DNA from: RZZS01 sp964498755
Lineage (GTDB): Bacteria > Pseudomonadota > Alphaproteobacteria > Micavibrionales > Micavibrionaceae
Length of the DNA: 64,000 nucleotides
Assembly: GCA_964498755.1 (NCBI GenBank)
Contig: CAZCIB010000007.1
Coordinates: 1 to 64,000, forward strand
Direction of reading: 5' to 3'
Both the position numbers and the translations under genes were made by a program. Positions 17,671 through 25,155 of the stretch are shown piece after piece (positions within the stretch are counted from its first letter, which is position 1; every line of letters starts with the position of its first letter). The notes beneath the pieces are model-generated. The model had not been told where the DNA came from. It searched no databases and was given only the letters and a program-made list of their open reading frames with translations.

Positions 17671-18563
17671 CGGAAAAATTTCATAAATACCGGGAAAAGT
17701 CAGGCCTGGTTATTTTTGGCGGAATGATTTTTGCGACCCAGTATATTCTTCTCGCCGGTTTCGAAAACAGCGTTTACGCCGGCATGATTTTAGTCGCCTG
17801 GGGCTTTTTCCTTCTTTTGCGTTTGCTTCATTTCGCTTCCCAAAAGGGCGAGGAAAAGGATTATCCGGGCGAAAAACATAATAATCTGCCGCGGGTTTTG
17901 CTGCAGTCTATCCGGACAAAGACGATACGCGTGGACAAGAGCGTATGGCCAAGGTTGTCGAATCCGCTTTTGCTCGGCGTTTTTCTTCCGGGGATGATAT
18001 TTTGTTTGTTGTCGCTGGGACACATACTCTCGCCCTATACCGGCATTGCCCTGCACGATCTCGCGAGCCTCAAAACGGTGCTATTGTGCGGCATCGTGTT
18101 CTGGATCGCGCAGGGGTATTCCGGAGACCGGCAGGATATGCGCCTCCTGTACGCCTTCCTTTTCATGTGCTGCGCAGGCGCTTTTTTGGCAATTTTAATT
18201 TCAAAGGAAACAACGCTGACATTTTGGGATTTTGAATGGCTTGCTTACGGCGCATTGCCTGAAACGGCTTTTTTTGAGCGTTACAGGCATTTGGGGGCTT
18301 TCGCCAATCTGTGCATATATGCTGCGGGCGCCGCATGTTGTCTGGTCTATTTTTTCGCGCTCATGAACCGCCGCCGCGACCATATCTTCCTGGTCGCATC
18401 TTTATGCGTTCTGGGCGTTACGGCGTTTGCGGATTTATATATTTCGTATTACCCGGGCATGGAAGCGTTCTGGGTTTCCGTTTGGGCCCTGCTGGGCGCT
18501 GGCTGGGCGCAGATCTGGCCAAGCGGCAAAAGGCATGCGTTGCTCATGGCCAGTAAAAGCTAG
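17667..18563 (+). CDS. Polytopic membrane protein (~8 helices) in polysaccharide operon
   Basis: A 298-residue protein with about eight predicted transmembrane helices (near residues 13-33, 35-57, 101-122, 134-152, 160-178, 210-234, 238-260, 264-284) and a basic loop after helix 2. I do not recognise the family. Its place directly after an export kinase would suit a polymerase, ligase or flippase-like component, but it is shorter than typical Wzy/O-antigen ligase proteins (~400 residues), and no diagnostic loop is visible. It overlaps the small membrane gene by 4 bases. A terminator follows at 18627, closing the operon. Confidence 0.65.
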   Translation: MTEKFHKYREKSGLVIFGGMIFATQYILLAGFENSVYAGMILVAWGFFLLLRLLHFASQKGEEKDYPGEKHNNLPRVLLQSIRTKTIRVDKSVWPRLSNPLLLGVFLPGMIFCLLSLGHILSPYTGIALHDLASLKTVLLCGIVFWIAQGYSGDRQDMRLLYAFLFMCCAGAFLAILISKETTLTFWDFEWLAYGALPETAFFERYRHLGAFANLCIYAAGAACCLVYFFALMNRRRDHIFLVASLCVLGVTAFADLYISYYPGMEAFWVSVWALLGAGWAQIWPSGKRHALLMASKS

Positions 18564-18626
18564 TTTTATCTTGACATCAGAACATAAATAGAACATTCTG
18601 GTTTCAAATCTGCACAAGTGTATCCG

Positions 18627-18654
18627 GCCCGCCATGATTGCGCGGGCTTTTTTT
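18627..18654 (+). terminator. Rho-independent terminator closing polysaccharide operon
   Basis: Stem GCCCGC (18627-18632) and GCGGGC (18642-18647), 9-base loop, then seven T (18648-18654). The next gene's Shine-Dalgarno (GGAG) follows immediately. Confidence 0.75.
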
Positions 18655-18668
18655 ATGGAGAAAAAACG

Positions 18669-19004
18669 ATGACCACGCTTTTACCCAAAGATAACGAAAA
18701 CAACGTCATTCCGGCCATGCGCCTGAAGGAATCCGGCGCGCACGCCATCAGCGTAAGCGGCAGCTCCGCCCGTAACGCTACCTCCTTTGCCGGTTCGACG
18801 CGCGTTGTGAGCCTGTACGCGACGGGGCCTGTTTACCTCAATTTTGGCGGATCGACCGTGACGGCGACCAATACGGATCATTATTTCCCGGCGGGCGTAT
18901 ATTATGACGTTGCCATCGGCGGCGGCAAGACGGGGCATTTTACCCACGTAGCGGCTCTGCGCGTCGACGCAGACTGTACATTGTACGTATCGGAGAAGGA
19001 ATAA
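18669..19004 (+). CDS. Small uncharacterised beta-rich protein, 111 residues
   Basis: I recognise no family with confidence. The protein begins MTTLLPKDNENNVIPAMRLK, then alternates short strands and turns rich in Ser, Thr and Gly (AISVSGSSARNATSF, GPVYLNFGGSTVTAT, YFPAGVYYDVAIGGG), suggesting a compact beta sandwich. No signal peptide. ATGGAGAAAAAACG gives a good ribosome site for ATG 18669. It begins right behind a terminator, and its stop abuts the convergent recR stop with no gap. The sequence style recalls small virion or appendage-associated proteins, but no phage genes are nearby. Confidence 0.6.
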   Translation: MTTLLPKDNENNVIPAMRLKESGAHAISVSGSSARNATSFAGSTRVVSLYATGPVYLNFGGSTVTATNTDHYFPAGVYYDVAIGGGKTGHFTHVAALRVDADCTLYVSEKE

Positions 19005-19610
19005 TCAAAATCCCGAGCGGGATCTCAGGGCGGCGGTAATCGTGCCGTCGTCGAGATAATCAAGCTCGCCGCCAACCGGGACGCCATGCGCGAGGCGGGT
19101 GATCTTAACAGTATTACTTCCGGCGAACATGTCGGCGATGTAATGCGCGGTGGATTGCCCGTCGACGGTGGCGCTCAGGGCCAGGATCAGTTCCGTGGAG
19201 GCCTGTCCGCGTACGCGTTGTTCCAGCGCCTCAAAGCTCAGATTTTCTGGGCCGACGCCGTCCAGCGCCGAGAGAACGCCGCCGAGAACGTGGTACTTTC
19301 CCTTGAACGCGTGCGTACGCTCGATCGCCCAGAGATCGGCGACATGGGCGACCACGCAGATCAGGTTGCTCTCCCGCGCCGGATCGCAGCAAATCGCGCA
19401 CGGATCGATAATATCCAGATTGCCGCAGGTTTCGCAGGTCTTGACCGTATCGGCGACGTGCCGCATGGACTCGATCAGCGGCAGCATCAGCTTTTCCTTG
19501 TTCGAAAGCAGATAGAGAGCCATACGCCGCGCCGAACGCGGCCCCAGCCCCGGCAAGGCCGAAAGCGAACGGATCAGGGAATCAAGCGGCGAGTTTGTTT
19601 TCATGAGCAT
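19005..19610 (-). CDS. recR: Recombination protein RecR
   Basis: RecR works with RecF and RecO to load RecA on gapped DNA. The 201-residue product has the helix-hairpin-helix (LSALPGLGPRSARRMALYLL), the four-Cys zinc finger (CETCGNLDIIDPCAICC), the Toprim domain (LICVVAHVADLWAIERTHAFKGKYHVLGG read in parts) and the C-terminal RLAHGVPVGGELDYLDDGT motif. In most genomes recR follows dnaX and ybaB; neither is in this window. A second ATG six bases downstream (19604) is also possible. Confidence 0.95.
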   Translation of the reverse strand: MLMKTNSPLDSLIRSLSALPGLGPRSARRMALYLLSNKEKLMLPLIESMRHVADTVKTCETCGNLDIIDPCAICCDPARESNLICVVAHVADLWAIERTHAFKGKYHVLGGVLSALDGVGPENLSFEALEQRVRGQASTELILALSATVDGQSTAHYIADMFAGSNTVKITRLAHGVPVGGELDYLDDGTITAALRSRSGF

Positions 19611-19658
19611 GGATCGATGTAAATCTGCCTATTCTAAAAAAACCCTGAACACCCCGCT

Positions 19659-19748
19659 GTCACTCCCGCGAAGGCGGGAGCCCAAAGTTCTTCCGAAATT
19701 AGATGCCCGCCGCAGTTTATCCCGGACCCGATCCGGGGCGGGCATGAC
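19659..19748. repeat. GTCA...TGAC palindromic repeat between recR and small ORF
   Basis: A 90-bp composite palindrome. The left module CACTCCCGCGAAGGCGGGAG is followed by a right module with GATGCCCGCC and GGCGGGCATGAC arms. The left 28 bases are identical, in reverse orientation, to part of the copy inside the ABC-F gene at 22541-22607. Confidence 0.75.
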
Positions 19749-19821
19749 AGCGTTAGTTTAACACTGGATTCCCAGAAAAAATTTATAACACCGCTCGCGG
19801 AAAAATGCCACGCCGCACAAG

Positions 19822-19846
19822 AAAAAGCCCGCCTATTCCGGCGGGC
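19822..19846 (-). terminator. Rho-independent terminator for the 51-residue ORF
   Basis: Perfect 7-bp stem GCCCGCC (19827-19833) and GGCGGGC (19840-19846) with a 6-base loop. On the minus strand it is followed by a run of T. It lies 9 bases beyond the stop of the small ORF at 19855-20010. Confidence 0.8.
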
Positions 19847-19854
19847 TTAATGAA

Positions 19855-20010
19855 TTATTTCGGTTGATGAACTTGATGATTAACCCATCTTGGCGCGATA
19901 CCGGTTTTATTTCCGCAATACAGGGCAGGCTCGTTCTTCCCTGCGTTATCATTTCCCGACGCGCTCTGTTCGAACTTGCCTGCAACTTCTTTACTCCGCT
20001 CTTCACTCAT
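19855..20010 (-). CDS. Small protein, 51 residues, unknown function
   Basis: A short frame starting MSEERSKEVAGKFEQSASG and ending WVNHQVHQPK. GGAGGGTGAATT precedes the ATG, an excellent ribosome site, and a clean intrinsic terminator follows the stop, so this looks like a complete monocistronic gene. The sequence is hydrophilic, with one Cys (residue 32, ALYCGNKTG) and no membrane segment. I recognise no family. Function unknown; possibilities include a small regulatory or stress protein. Confidence 0.65.
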   Translation of the reverse strand: MSEERSKEVAGKFEQSASGNDNAGKNEPALYCGNKTGIAPRWVNHQVHQPK

Positions 20011-20119
20011 AATTCACCCTCCCTTTAAGGCTTATAAGGTTACGCTTGCGCCCTGAATAACCAATTCACGCCGCGTGATGCAAGGAAAAAAATGAACTAT
20101 TATGGTATTTTTTTGCAAG

Positions 20120-20761
20120 TTACGGGTTCAGGCGCCTTACGCCCCGGTCCGGGTCGCGGTAGACAAAGAGACTGCGCGCCAGAGAGACGCCGCGCTCGAT
20201 GTCTTTCAGATAGACTTCCGTAATAAATCCCTGCCCGTCGACGACGCGCCACATGTGAAGCTGAAAGGGCTCTTTATGAAAGCTGAGACGCAGGCTTCCC
20301 GCCGCCGGATCGCCCGACTGAACGAGCGTGATATGCGCTATGTTTTCGGCTTCCTGGACGCCTTTAACCTGCACGTCGCCGGAAAGGCGCAAATCCTCGC
20401 GCAGTAGAAAGTCCGCAAGCGTCTGGCCGATCGGCGCGTTGGACTGCTCGCCGAGCTGCGCGTCATAAAAATAGATAAACGTCCCGTCCGCGACGATAAA
20501 GTCCTCCAGCGCGTCATACTCAAAGCGCAGACGTCCGGGCCTGTCGAGGTAAAACGCGCCTTCAAGACGCGAGCCGTCATTGCCGACCTGAATAAAGCGG
20601 GCCCGGAGCGTATCGAGGTTTCTTAGGTAAGATTCGGCGCGCGCCACGATTTCCTGTTTTCCGGCATGGCCGGGCGGCTTGTACACGGGCGTTTCAGCCG
20701 TTGCGGTAACAGATACGGCCATGGTCAGGATTAGCAGTGCGCAGAGGGAAAGATATCTCAT
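20120..20761 (-). CDS. lolA: Outer-membrane lipoprotein carrier LolA
   Basis: Periplasmic chaperone that carries lipoproteins from LolCDE to the outer membrane. The 213-residue product has a signal peptide (about residues 1-22), then LolA-typical strands: LRARFIQVGNDGSRLEGAFY, RPGRLRFEY, FIVADGTFIYFYD. The C-terminal half shows the convex beta sheet pattern. Length fits the family (~200-220). It stands apart from other Lol genes. The 109 bases before 20010 contain the leader of the small upstream-oriented ORF. Confidence 0.9.
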   Translation of the reverse strand: MRYLSLCALLILTMAVSVTATAETPVYKPPGHAGKQEIVARAESYLRNLDTLRARFIQVGNDGSRLEGAFYLDRPGRLRFEYDALEDFIVADGTFIYFYDAQLGEQSNAPIGQTLADFLLREDLRLSGDVQVKGVQEAENIAHITLVQSGDPAAGSLRLSFHKEPFQLHMWRVVDGQGFITEVYLKDIERGVSLARSLFVYRDPDRGVRRLNP

Positions 20762-20809
20762 ACGAAATGAACTAGCCCGAAATCATGGCGGGAAAATGGC
20801 TATTCGATT

Positions 20810-22147
20810 TTAAGGGCCTGCTGGCGCGGCGCCGGGAGAACCCCCAGCGGGTCCGCCGGGTCCGCCTCCTCCTGTTCCCGGACTTGCGGAGGCTGTCCTG
20901 ACGAAGTCATTGCGCATAAAATTCTTGAAATCATCCACCACGCCACGGGCGCGAGGAGGCTCACGCCCCGCTGCGGAAAAGGCGCGGTGAATACCGGCAT
21001 CAGCAAAGCGTAGCTCATTCGAGTTTTTCCAGTCGCGGATTTGCCCCATATCGAGACTTTCAGGATTAAAATCGGCATTCTGGACTTTTTTAGCGGCCTC
21101 CATAATCTTGTCCCCGTCTGTCCAGCGCGTAACATGGTAGCGTCTGCGCCTCAGAACGCCCTCATTTGTCTCTCCGGAGACCAAGTCCGCCTTGCTTTTC
21201 TTGCCTTCCTTGACTTCGTAATCCCTGAGGGCCGTTACCCCCTCTTCAAGCTCCTTAACCGCCTTGATGCGTTTTTGCGCCTTTTCCAGTCCTTCTTTTG
21301 CGGCCTTAACGTCCTTATTGGCTTCAGCCTTAATGTCGCTTGCGATCTGGTTCAGCTTGGAAAAATCCGGGTTAAAACTGCCCTTGACCGCCTGTTTCAT
21401 GAGCCGGTTTTCGATTTGTCTGCGACTGAGATTATTATCCATGCACTCCCGCAAAAAACGATACGTGGGATCGTTCTGTGCTTTTGCCTGGACTTCAGGC
21501 CTGTTCATGAACTCGCGAAAATCGGGCTCGCGTACGACCTTAAATATATGCGAGGCCATTTTCTCACAAACTCTTCTGGGCGCGCGCTCTTTCTCCCTGT
21601 TATCACTGTCGACGATACGCTGCTCTTCCTTGCGGGCATCTATTTTGTCCCGTAATTTATTGAATTCTTTAAGTTCTGCGCCGGAGCGCCACAGCATATC
21701 TCCTATCCCCGCAGTCAGCACATTCCGCGCTTCACCGTATTTACCTTTAGCAACCAAAGATTCGGCTTTTTTTGCGCGTGCGGTCAGCCAGTCCGGCGTC
21801 TGGCCTAGTTTAAACGCCGGCAAAGTTCTCGGTTGTCCCGAAGACCTGTATTTGTCTCGCGCCTTGTCGAGCTCGTTATCCAGATTTGTCAGCTGGTTTG
21901 TCCGGCGAAGGAAAAAATCACACCTCTCATTTTCGACGGAAACGCTCTGACTTTGAATCGCATGCTCGCGTTTTGCCTTTTCCAAGGCTTGCTCATGCTC
22001 TTTTCTCGCTTTTTTGATGCGGTCTAGAACGCTGAGCGGGTTGCCCGCCGCGTCAGACGCGCCTTCGTAAAAGCGCTCGCGCTGGCGATACGCATCGCTG
22101 AGTTCAGTTGCGGTAAGAGGGGTTGTCGGCGCGTTGCCCAGAGCCAT
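20810..22147 (-). CDS. Uncharacterised coiled-coil protein with Gly/Pro-rich tail
   Basis: A 445-residue hydrophilic protein, mostly charged helix with coiled-coil potential (segments near residues 45-75, 150-185 and 265-300, e.g. KAAKEGLEKAQKRIKAVKEL). The C-terminus is low complexity, rich in Gly, Pro and Ala (TGGGGPGGPAGGSPG). No signal peptide or membrane segment and no domain I recognise. The start is ATG 22147 with AAAAAGG eight bases upstream; a GTG three codons earlier overlaps that site and is less likely. It is a minus-strand gene of the same unannotated style as others in the window. The tail resembles linkers of secreted or scaffold proteins, but there is no direct evidence for secretion. 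Confidence 0.6.
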   Translation of the reverse strand: MALGNAPTTPLTATELSDAYRQRERFYEGASDAAGNPLSVLDRIKKARKEHEQALEKAKREHAIQSQSVSVENERCDFFLRRTNQLTNLDNELDKARDKYRSSGQPRTLPAFKLGQTPDWLTARAKKAESLVAKGKYGEARNVLTAGIGDMLWRSGAELKEFNKLRDKIDARKEEQRIVDSDNREKERAPRRVCEKMASHIFKVVREPDFREFMNRPEVQAKAQNDPTYRFLRECMDNNLSRRQIENRLMKQAVKGSFNPDFSKLNQIASDIKAEANKDVKAAKEGLEKAQKRIKAVKELEEGVTALRDYEVKEGKKSKADLVSGETNEGVLRRRRYHVTRWTDGDKIMEAAKKVQNADFNPESLDMGQIRDWKNSNELRFADAGIHRAFSAAGREPPRARGVVDDFKNFMRNDFVRTASASPGTGGGGPGGPAGGSPGAAPAGP

Positions 22148-22270
22148 AATTGACACCTTTTTATTATGTCTAGTTTTTTAATTCTTTACACAATTATACG
22201 GAAAGGGAAATTAAAAAACGAATAAGGATCGCTTTTCAAAGTGAATACAGATATTTATCACTGATAATCC

Positions 22271-24298
22271 TTATGAAATCGCCTCTTTCATCTCCTCCAG
22301 TTCCAGCCATCTGTTTTCCAGCCGTTCGAGCTTGTTTTCCGCTTTCGCCAGCTCTTTCGTGGTTTCATGAAAACCCTCTGGATCGCGGCTGTAAAATTCC
22401 GGGTCGGCGAGCTTTTGGTTTAGGCCCGCCAGCGTTTTCTCCTTTTCCTTGATCTGCTCCGGGAGCATCGCAAGTTCGCGCGCGTCTTTATAGGAAAGTT
22501 TGGCGGGTTTTGATTTCGGTTTTTCCGTATTTTCTTTGCTGTCATCCCCGCGCAGGCGGGGATCCAATGACTGATGACTTTTGGGCTCCCGCCTTCGCGG
22601 GAGTGACAACGCCTCGCCGCCCCGCTTCCATTCCAGGTAATCCGAATACCCGCCGATGCAGGTTTCAACTTTGCCATCGCCTTCAAAGGCCATGATTTTC
22701 GTGACGGTCTGGTCGAGGAAATCGCGGTCGTGGGACACGACGATCAGCGTGCCTTTATAGTTCGAGAGAATTTCCTCGAGCATATCAAGCGTATCCATGT
22801 CGAGATCGTTGGTCGGCTCGTCCAGAATGAGGAAGTTTTTCGGGTTCGCCAGAACCTTCGCCAGCATCAGGCGGTTTTTCTGTCCGCCGGACAACGTCGA
22901 AACCTTGTCGCCCGCGCGCGAGGGGTCGAACATGAAGTCTTTTAAGTAGCCGCAGACATGACGCTGCTTGCCCATCACGTCGATATAATCGTTGCCCAGC
23001 GGCGAGAGGACTTTCCGGAGCGTATCGTCCGGGTTCAGGTCGCTGCGCTTCTGGTCGAAGTATGAGAACTCCATGTCCTTGCGGACTTTGACCCGGCCCG
23101 CGTCGGGTTCGATCTGCTTGATCAGCAGCTTGAGAAACGTCGTCTTGCCCGAGCCGTTCCGGCCCAGAACGCCGATCCGCTCTCCGCGTTGAATCCGGCA
23201 GGAGAATTTGTCGAGGATGACGACTTGATTTTCCTTCTCCTCATTCCCTCCCACTTGTGTTCCATCGTCACCCCCGCGGCGCGCGCCAGCGCGCCTGGAC
23301 TGCGGGGGTCCGGACACGTTATTTGCCGGATCCCCGTCCAGCGCTTCGACTGAAGCAAGTTCAGTCTCGCTTGCCGGGGATGACGCTTCTCTGGCAAAAC
23401 TCTTACACACATTGTAAAACTCCGCGACGATCCGCGATCCGTGCTCCAGTTCTTTTTGTTCGGGCAGGCTGATGGTCGCGGTGGCGCGGCGGAAAGAGGA
23501 CTCATCCGCTTTCAACTGGTCGCGCATTTCCTTTGCCAGCGCGAGACGCCTCTGATTGCGCTTGACCCGCGCCTTGACGCCGCGCGAGGCCCATTCCATT
23601 TCCTGCGCGACGACGGCTTTCCTGTTGCGGAGTTCGCGCTCCTCCTGTTCCAGCAGCATCGCCGCCCAGTCGTCGAAGTCTTTAAAGCCGGTCGGACTGA
23701 CCTTGATGGCGCCGCGGTCGAGCCAGAACACCTGCGTCGTTACGTTCGCAAGAAACGCGCGGTCGTGAGAGACGCACAGAACTGTTCCCCTGTAACTGTT
23801 CAGATACCCTTCCAGCCATTCGATGACGTCGAGATCGAGATGGTTCGTCGGCTCGTCGAGCAGCAGGATATCCGGCTCCTCCACCAAAGCGCGCGCTAGC
23901 GCGGCGCGGCGGAGCTGCCCGCCCGAAAGCGTCGTCATCGCGGCGGTTTTGTCGAGCTGAAGCGCTTCGCACACGATATCGACCTTGTATTCATGGAGCT
24001 CGCGCTCCTCTGCCTTGATCTCGGTGAACACGTAGTCAAAAACAGATTGCCCCGCTTCGGCCACAGTATCCTGATGCAGATAGCCGATCGTCGCGCCGGG
24101 CTGGAGCTCCCGCGTCCCGTCATCCAGCTCCAGCGCGCCGGTGATGATTTTCATCAGGGTCGATTTGCCCGCGCCGTTCTTGCCGACGAGCGCAATGCGC
24201 GCGCCCTGGTGCAGGTTGAACGACAGCCCCTCGAACACCGGCTCGGCGCGGTAACGCACGGTCGCGTCTTTCACGGAAAGGAGGAGAGGGGCTGGCAT
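22271..24298 (-). CDS. ABC-F ATPase (Uup-like) with two palindromic-repeat insertions
   Basis: A soluble ABC-F protein, a class that acts on ribosomes or translation. NBD1 has Walker A GKNGAGKST, signature LSGGQLRRAALARAL and Walker B ILLLDEPTNHLDL. NBD2 has GRNGSGKTT, LSGGQKNRLMLAKVL and LILDEPTNDLDMD. A C-terminal coiled coil (LPEQIKEKEKTLAGLNQKL) points to the Uup branch. The length of 675 exceeds the usual ~600 because of two in-frame inserts: about 50 residues in the loop between the first two strands of NBD2 (REASS... to ...EKENQ), and about 23 residues before the coiled coil (SLPRRREPK ... LRGDDS). Both correspond to GC palindromes at 23267 and 22541. The ATG follows the stop of the upstream four-Cys gene by 7 bases, so translation is probably coupled. 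Confidence 0.9.
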   Translation of the reverse strand: MPAPLLLSVKDATVRYRAEPVFEGLSFNLHQGARIALVGKNGAGKSTLMKIITGALELDDGTRELQPGATIGYLHQDTVAEAGQSVFDYVFTEIKAEERELHEYKVDIVCEALQLDKTAAMTTLSGGQLRRAALARALVEEPDILLLDEPTNHLDLDVIEWLEGYLNSYRGTVLCVSHDRAFLANVTTQVFWLDRGAIKVSPTGFKDFDDWAAMLLEQEERELRNRKAVVAQEMEWASRGVKARVKRNQRRLALAKEMRDQLKADESSFRRATATISLPEQKELEHGSRIVAEFYNVCKSFAREASSPASETELASVEALDGDPANNVSGPPQSRRAGARRGGDDGTQVGGNEEKENQVVILDKFSCRIQRGERIGVLGRNGSGKTTFLKLLIKQIEPDAGRVKVRKDMEFSYFDQKRSDLNPDDTLRKVLSPLGNDYIDVMGKQRHVCGYLKDFMFDPSRAGDKVSTLSGGQKNRLMLAKVLANPKNFLILDEPTNDLDMDTLDMLEEILSNYKGTLIVVSHDRDFLDQTVTKIMAFEGDGKVETCIGGYSDYLEWKRGGEALSLPRRREPKSHQSLDPRLRGDDSKENTEKPKSKPAKLSYKDARELAMLPEQIKEKEKTLAGLNQKLADPEFYSRDPEGFHETTKELAKAENKLERLENRWLELEEMKEAIS
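22541..22607. repeat. GTCA...TGAC palindromic element inside the ABC-F gene (1)
   Basis: 67 bp with termini GTCATCCCC and GAGTGAC. Two sub-palindromes are present (CCCCGCGCAGGCGGGG and CTCCCGCCTTCGCGGGAG). It is translated in frame on the minus strand as a basic Arg-rich peptide between NBD2 and the C-terminal coiled coil. The right module is identical to the intergenic copy at 19659. Confidence 0.8.
23267..23384. repeat. GTCA...TGAC palindromic element inside the ABC-F gene (2)
   Basis: 118 bp with termini GTCACCCCC and GGGGATGAC, with internal arms GGACTGCGGGGGTCC and GGATCCCCG. It is translated in frame on the minus strand as a Ser/Asp/Gly-rich peptide in a surface loop of NBD2. The last 17 bases match the partial copy at the left edge of the window. 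Confidence 0.75.
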
Positions 24299-24302
24299 TT
24301 AC
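24248..24302. repeat. 55-bp direct repeat, copy A (functional 5' end of ABC-F gene)
   Basis: This copy spans the first ~17 codons of the ABC-F gene plus its start. It is 52/55 identical, including 43 consecutive identical bases, to 25101-25155, in the same orientation. The two copies bracket the four-Cys gene at 24306-25022, with an 853-bp offset. Confidence 0.9.
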
Positions 24303-24305
24303 CCG

Positions 24306-25022
24306 TTATAATTCATTTCTTAATGCGTACCCCAATGCTACGGCGCCCAGAAGGAAAATACCTGCACCCCCTGCCAACAAAAATTGTCCATTGCGTCTGG
24401 CAGCAGTCTCATCCGCATTCAAAAACTCATCTGTACAATTCAAAAAGGCATGCACATCCTCTTGCGAAACACCGTTGTTGAACAAACCTGCAAGCTGGCC
24501 ATGACAATATTCGTAATCTTCAAACTGAAACGAAAAATCATGGTCACCCTTAATCGTATTGTACTGTTGCTCAAGCGTAGGTTTACTCATACCAAGCGCG
24601 AACGCGCCGTGTTGCGCTGCGGTCTCTCTTGCTTTTTTGACACAAGCGCTGAGCGCCTTTGCCTCAGACGGAGAAATCCCCAAATCTTCGTTGTCCAGAT
24701 CTGTCGCTTCGTTCACATCAGAATCGTGTGCATTCTTCATCATTTGTTCTGCATCAAGGCCTTCGTCAAATGCACACGCCCTGAAATGAGACATGGGTCC
24801 GCGCAATGCGTCCGCTACGCTAATGCCTGCCTGCGCGTCGTCCATGGCAATAATGAGAGTCGTCATCAACATCATCTGTGTCTGCAAATTGATCATATTT
24901 GTCGTTGCCGTACTTGTCGCTGGCATCGGCGCGCTAAAGCGGGCCTCCGCTTCATCACCGCCAGCTACATTTAACGCCAGACCAAGAGAGGCTGCTGCTG
25001 CAGCCATCTGCATTCTATTCAT
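24306..25022 (-). CDS. Four-cysteine membrane-anchored protein A, unknown function
   Basis: A 238-residue protein. Hydrophobic N-terminal stretches (residues ~5-22 and ~43-60) precede a soluble domain with four Cys (about residues 83, 127, 173 and 196, in contexts FRAC, LSAC, YEYC, LNC). A C-terminal membrane helix (about 214-234, FLLAGGAGIFLLGAVALGYAL) and a short tail end the protein. It is a diverged paralog of the neighbouring 185-residue protein: Cys order, the F-x-F-x-[ED]-[YF]-x-YC motif and the terminal helix are shared. The Cys spacing and flanking helices suggest an extracytoplasmic disulfide-bonded domain (inference). ATG 25022 has a perfect AAGGAGG five bases upstream. It sits between two copies of the abcF 5' end. 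Confidence 0.7.
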   Translation of the reverse strand: MNRMQMAAAAASLGLALNVAGGDEAEARFSAPMPATSTATTNMINLQTQMMLMTTLIIAMDDAQAGISVADALRGPMSHFRACAFDEGLDAEQMMKNAHDSDVNEATDLDNEDLGISPSEAKALSACVKKARETAAQHGAFALGMSKPTLEQQYNTIKGDHDFSFQFEDYEYCHGQLAGLFNNGVSQEDVHAFLNCTDEFLNADETAARRNGQFLLAGGAGIFLLGAVALGYALRNEL

Positions 25023-25092
25023 CACTTCCTCCTTCTATGAAATTTTCATATCAATAAATGGACTTGCTGCTAGTGTCAATCGAAATTGAAAA

Positions 25093-25152
25093 TTAAAAGT
25101 CGCGGTAACGCACGGTCGCGTCTTTCACGGAAAGGAGGAGAGGCGGGGGCAT
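25093..25152 (-). pseudogene. Truncated duplicate of the ABC-F gene 5' end
   Basis: ATG at 25152 is followed by 19 codons, 16 of the first 17 of which match the functional ABC-F N-terminus (MP-PLLLSVKDATVRYR), and then a stop at 25093. It follows the stop of the 185-residue four-Cys gene directly (TAAATG), exactly as a start would in an original four-Cys gene / abcF arrangement. Everything after codon ~17 is missing. This is a relic of a duplication or insertion event. Confidence 0.85.
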
Positions 25153-25155
25153 TTA
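25101..25155. repeat. 55-bp direct repeat, copy B (duplicated fragment)
   Basis: Second copy of the 55-bp sequence at 24248-24302. The first 43 bases are identical, three mismatches follow, and the last eight bases (including the start-codon region) are identical again. It also contains the stop codon of the 185-residue gene. Confidence 0.9.

Noticed and set aside
18669..19004. Prophage remnant
   Set aside because: The small beta-rich protein alone recalls virion proteins, but there are no other phage genes, integrase or attachment sites around it.
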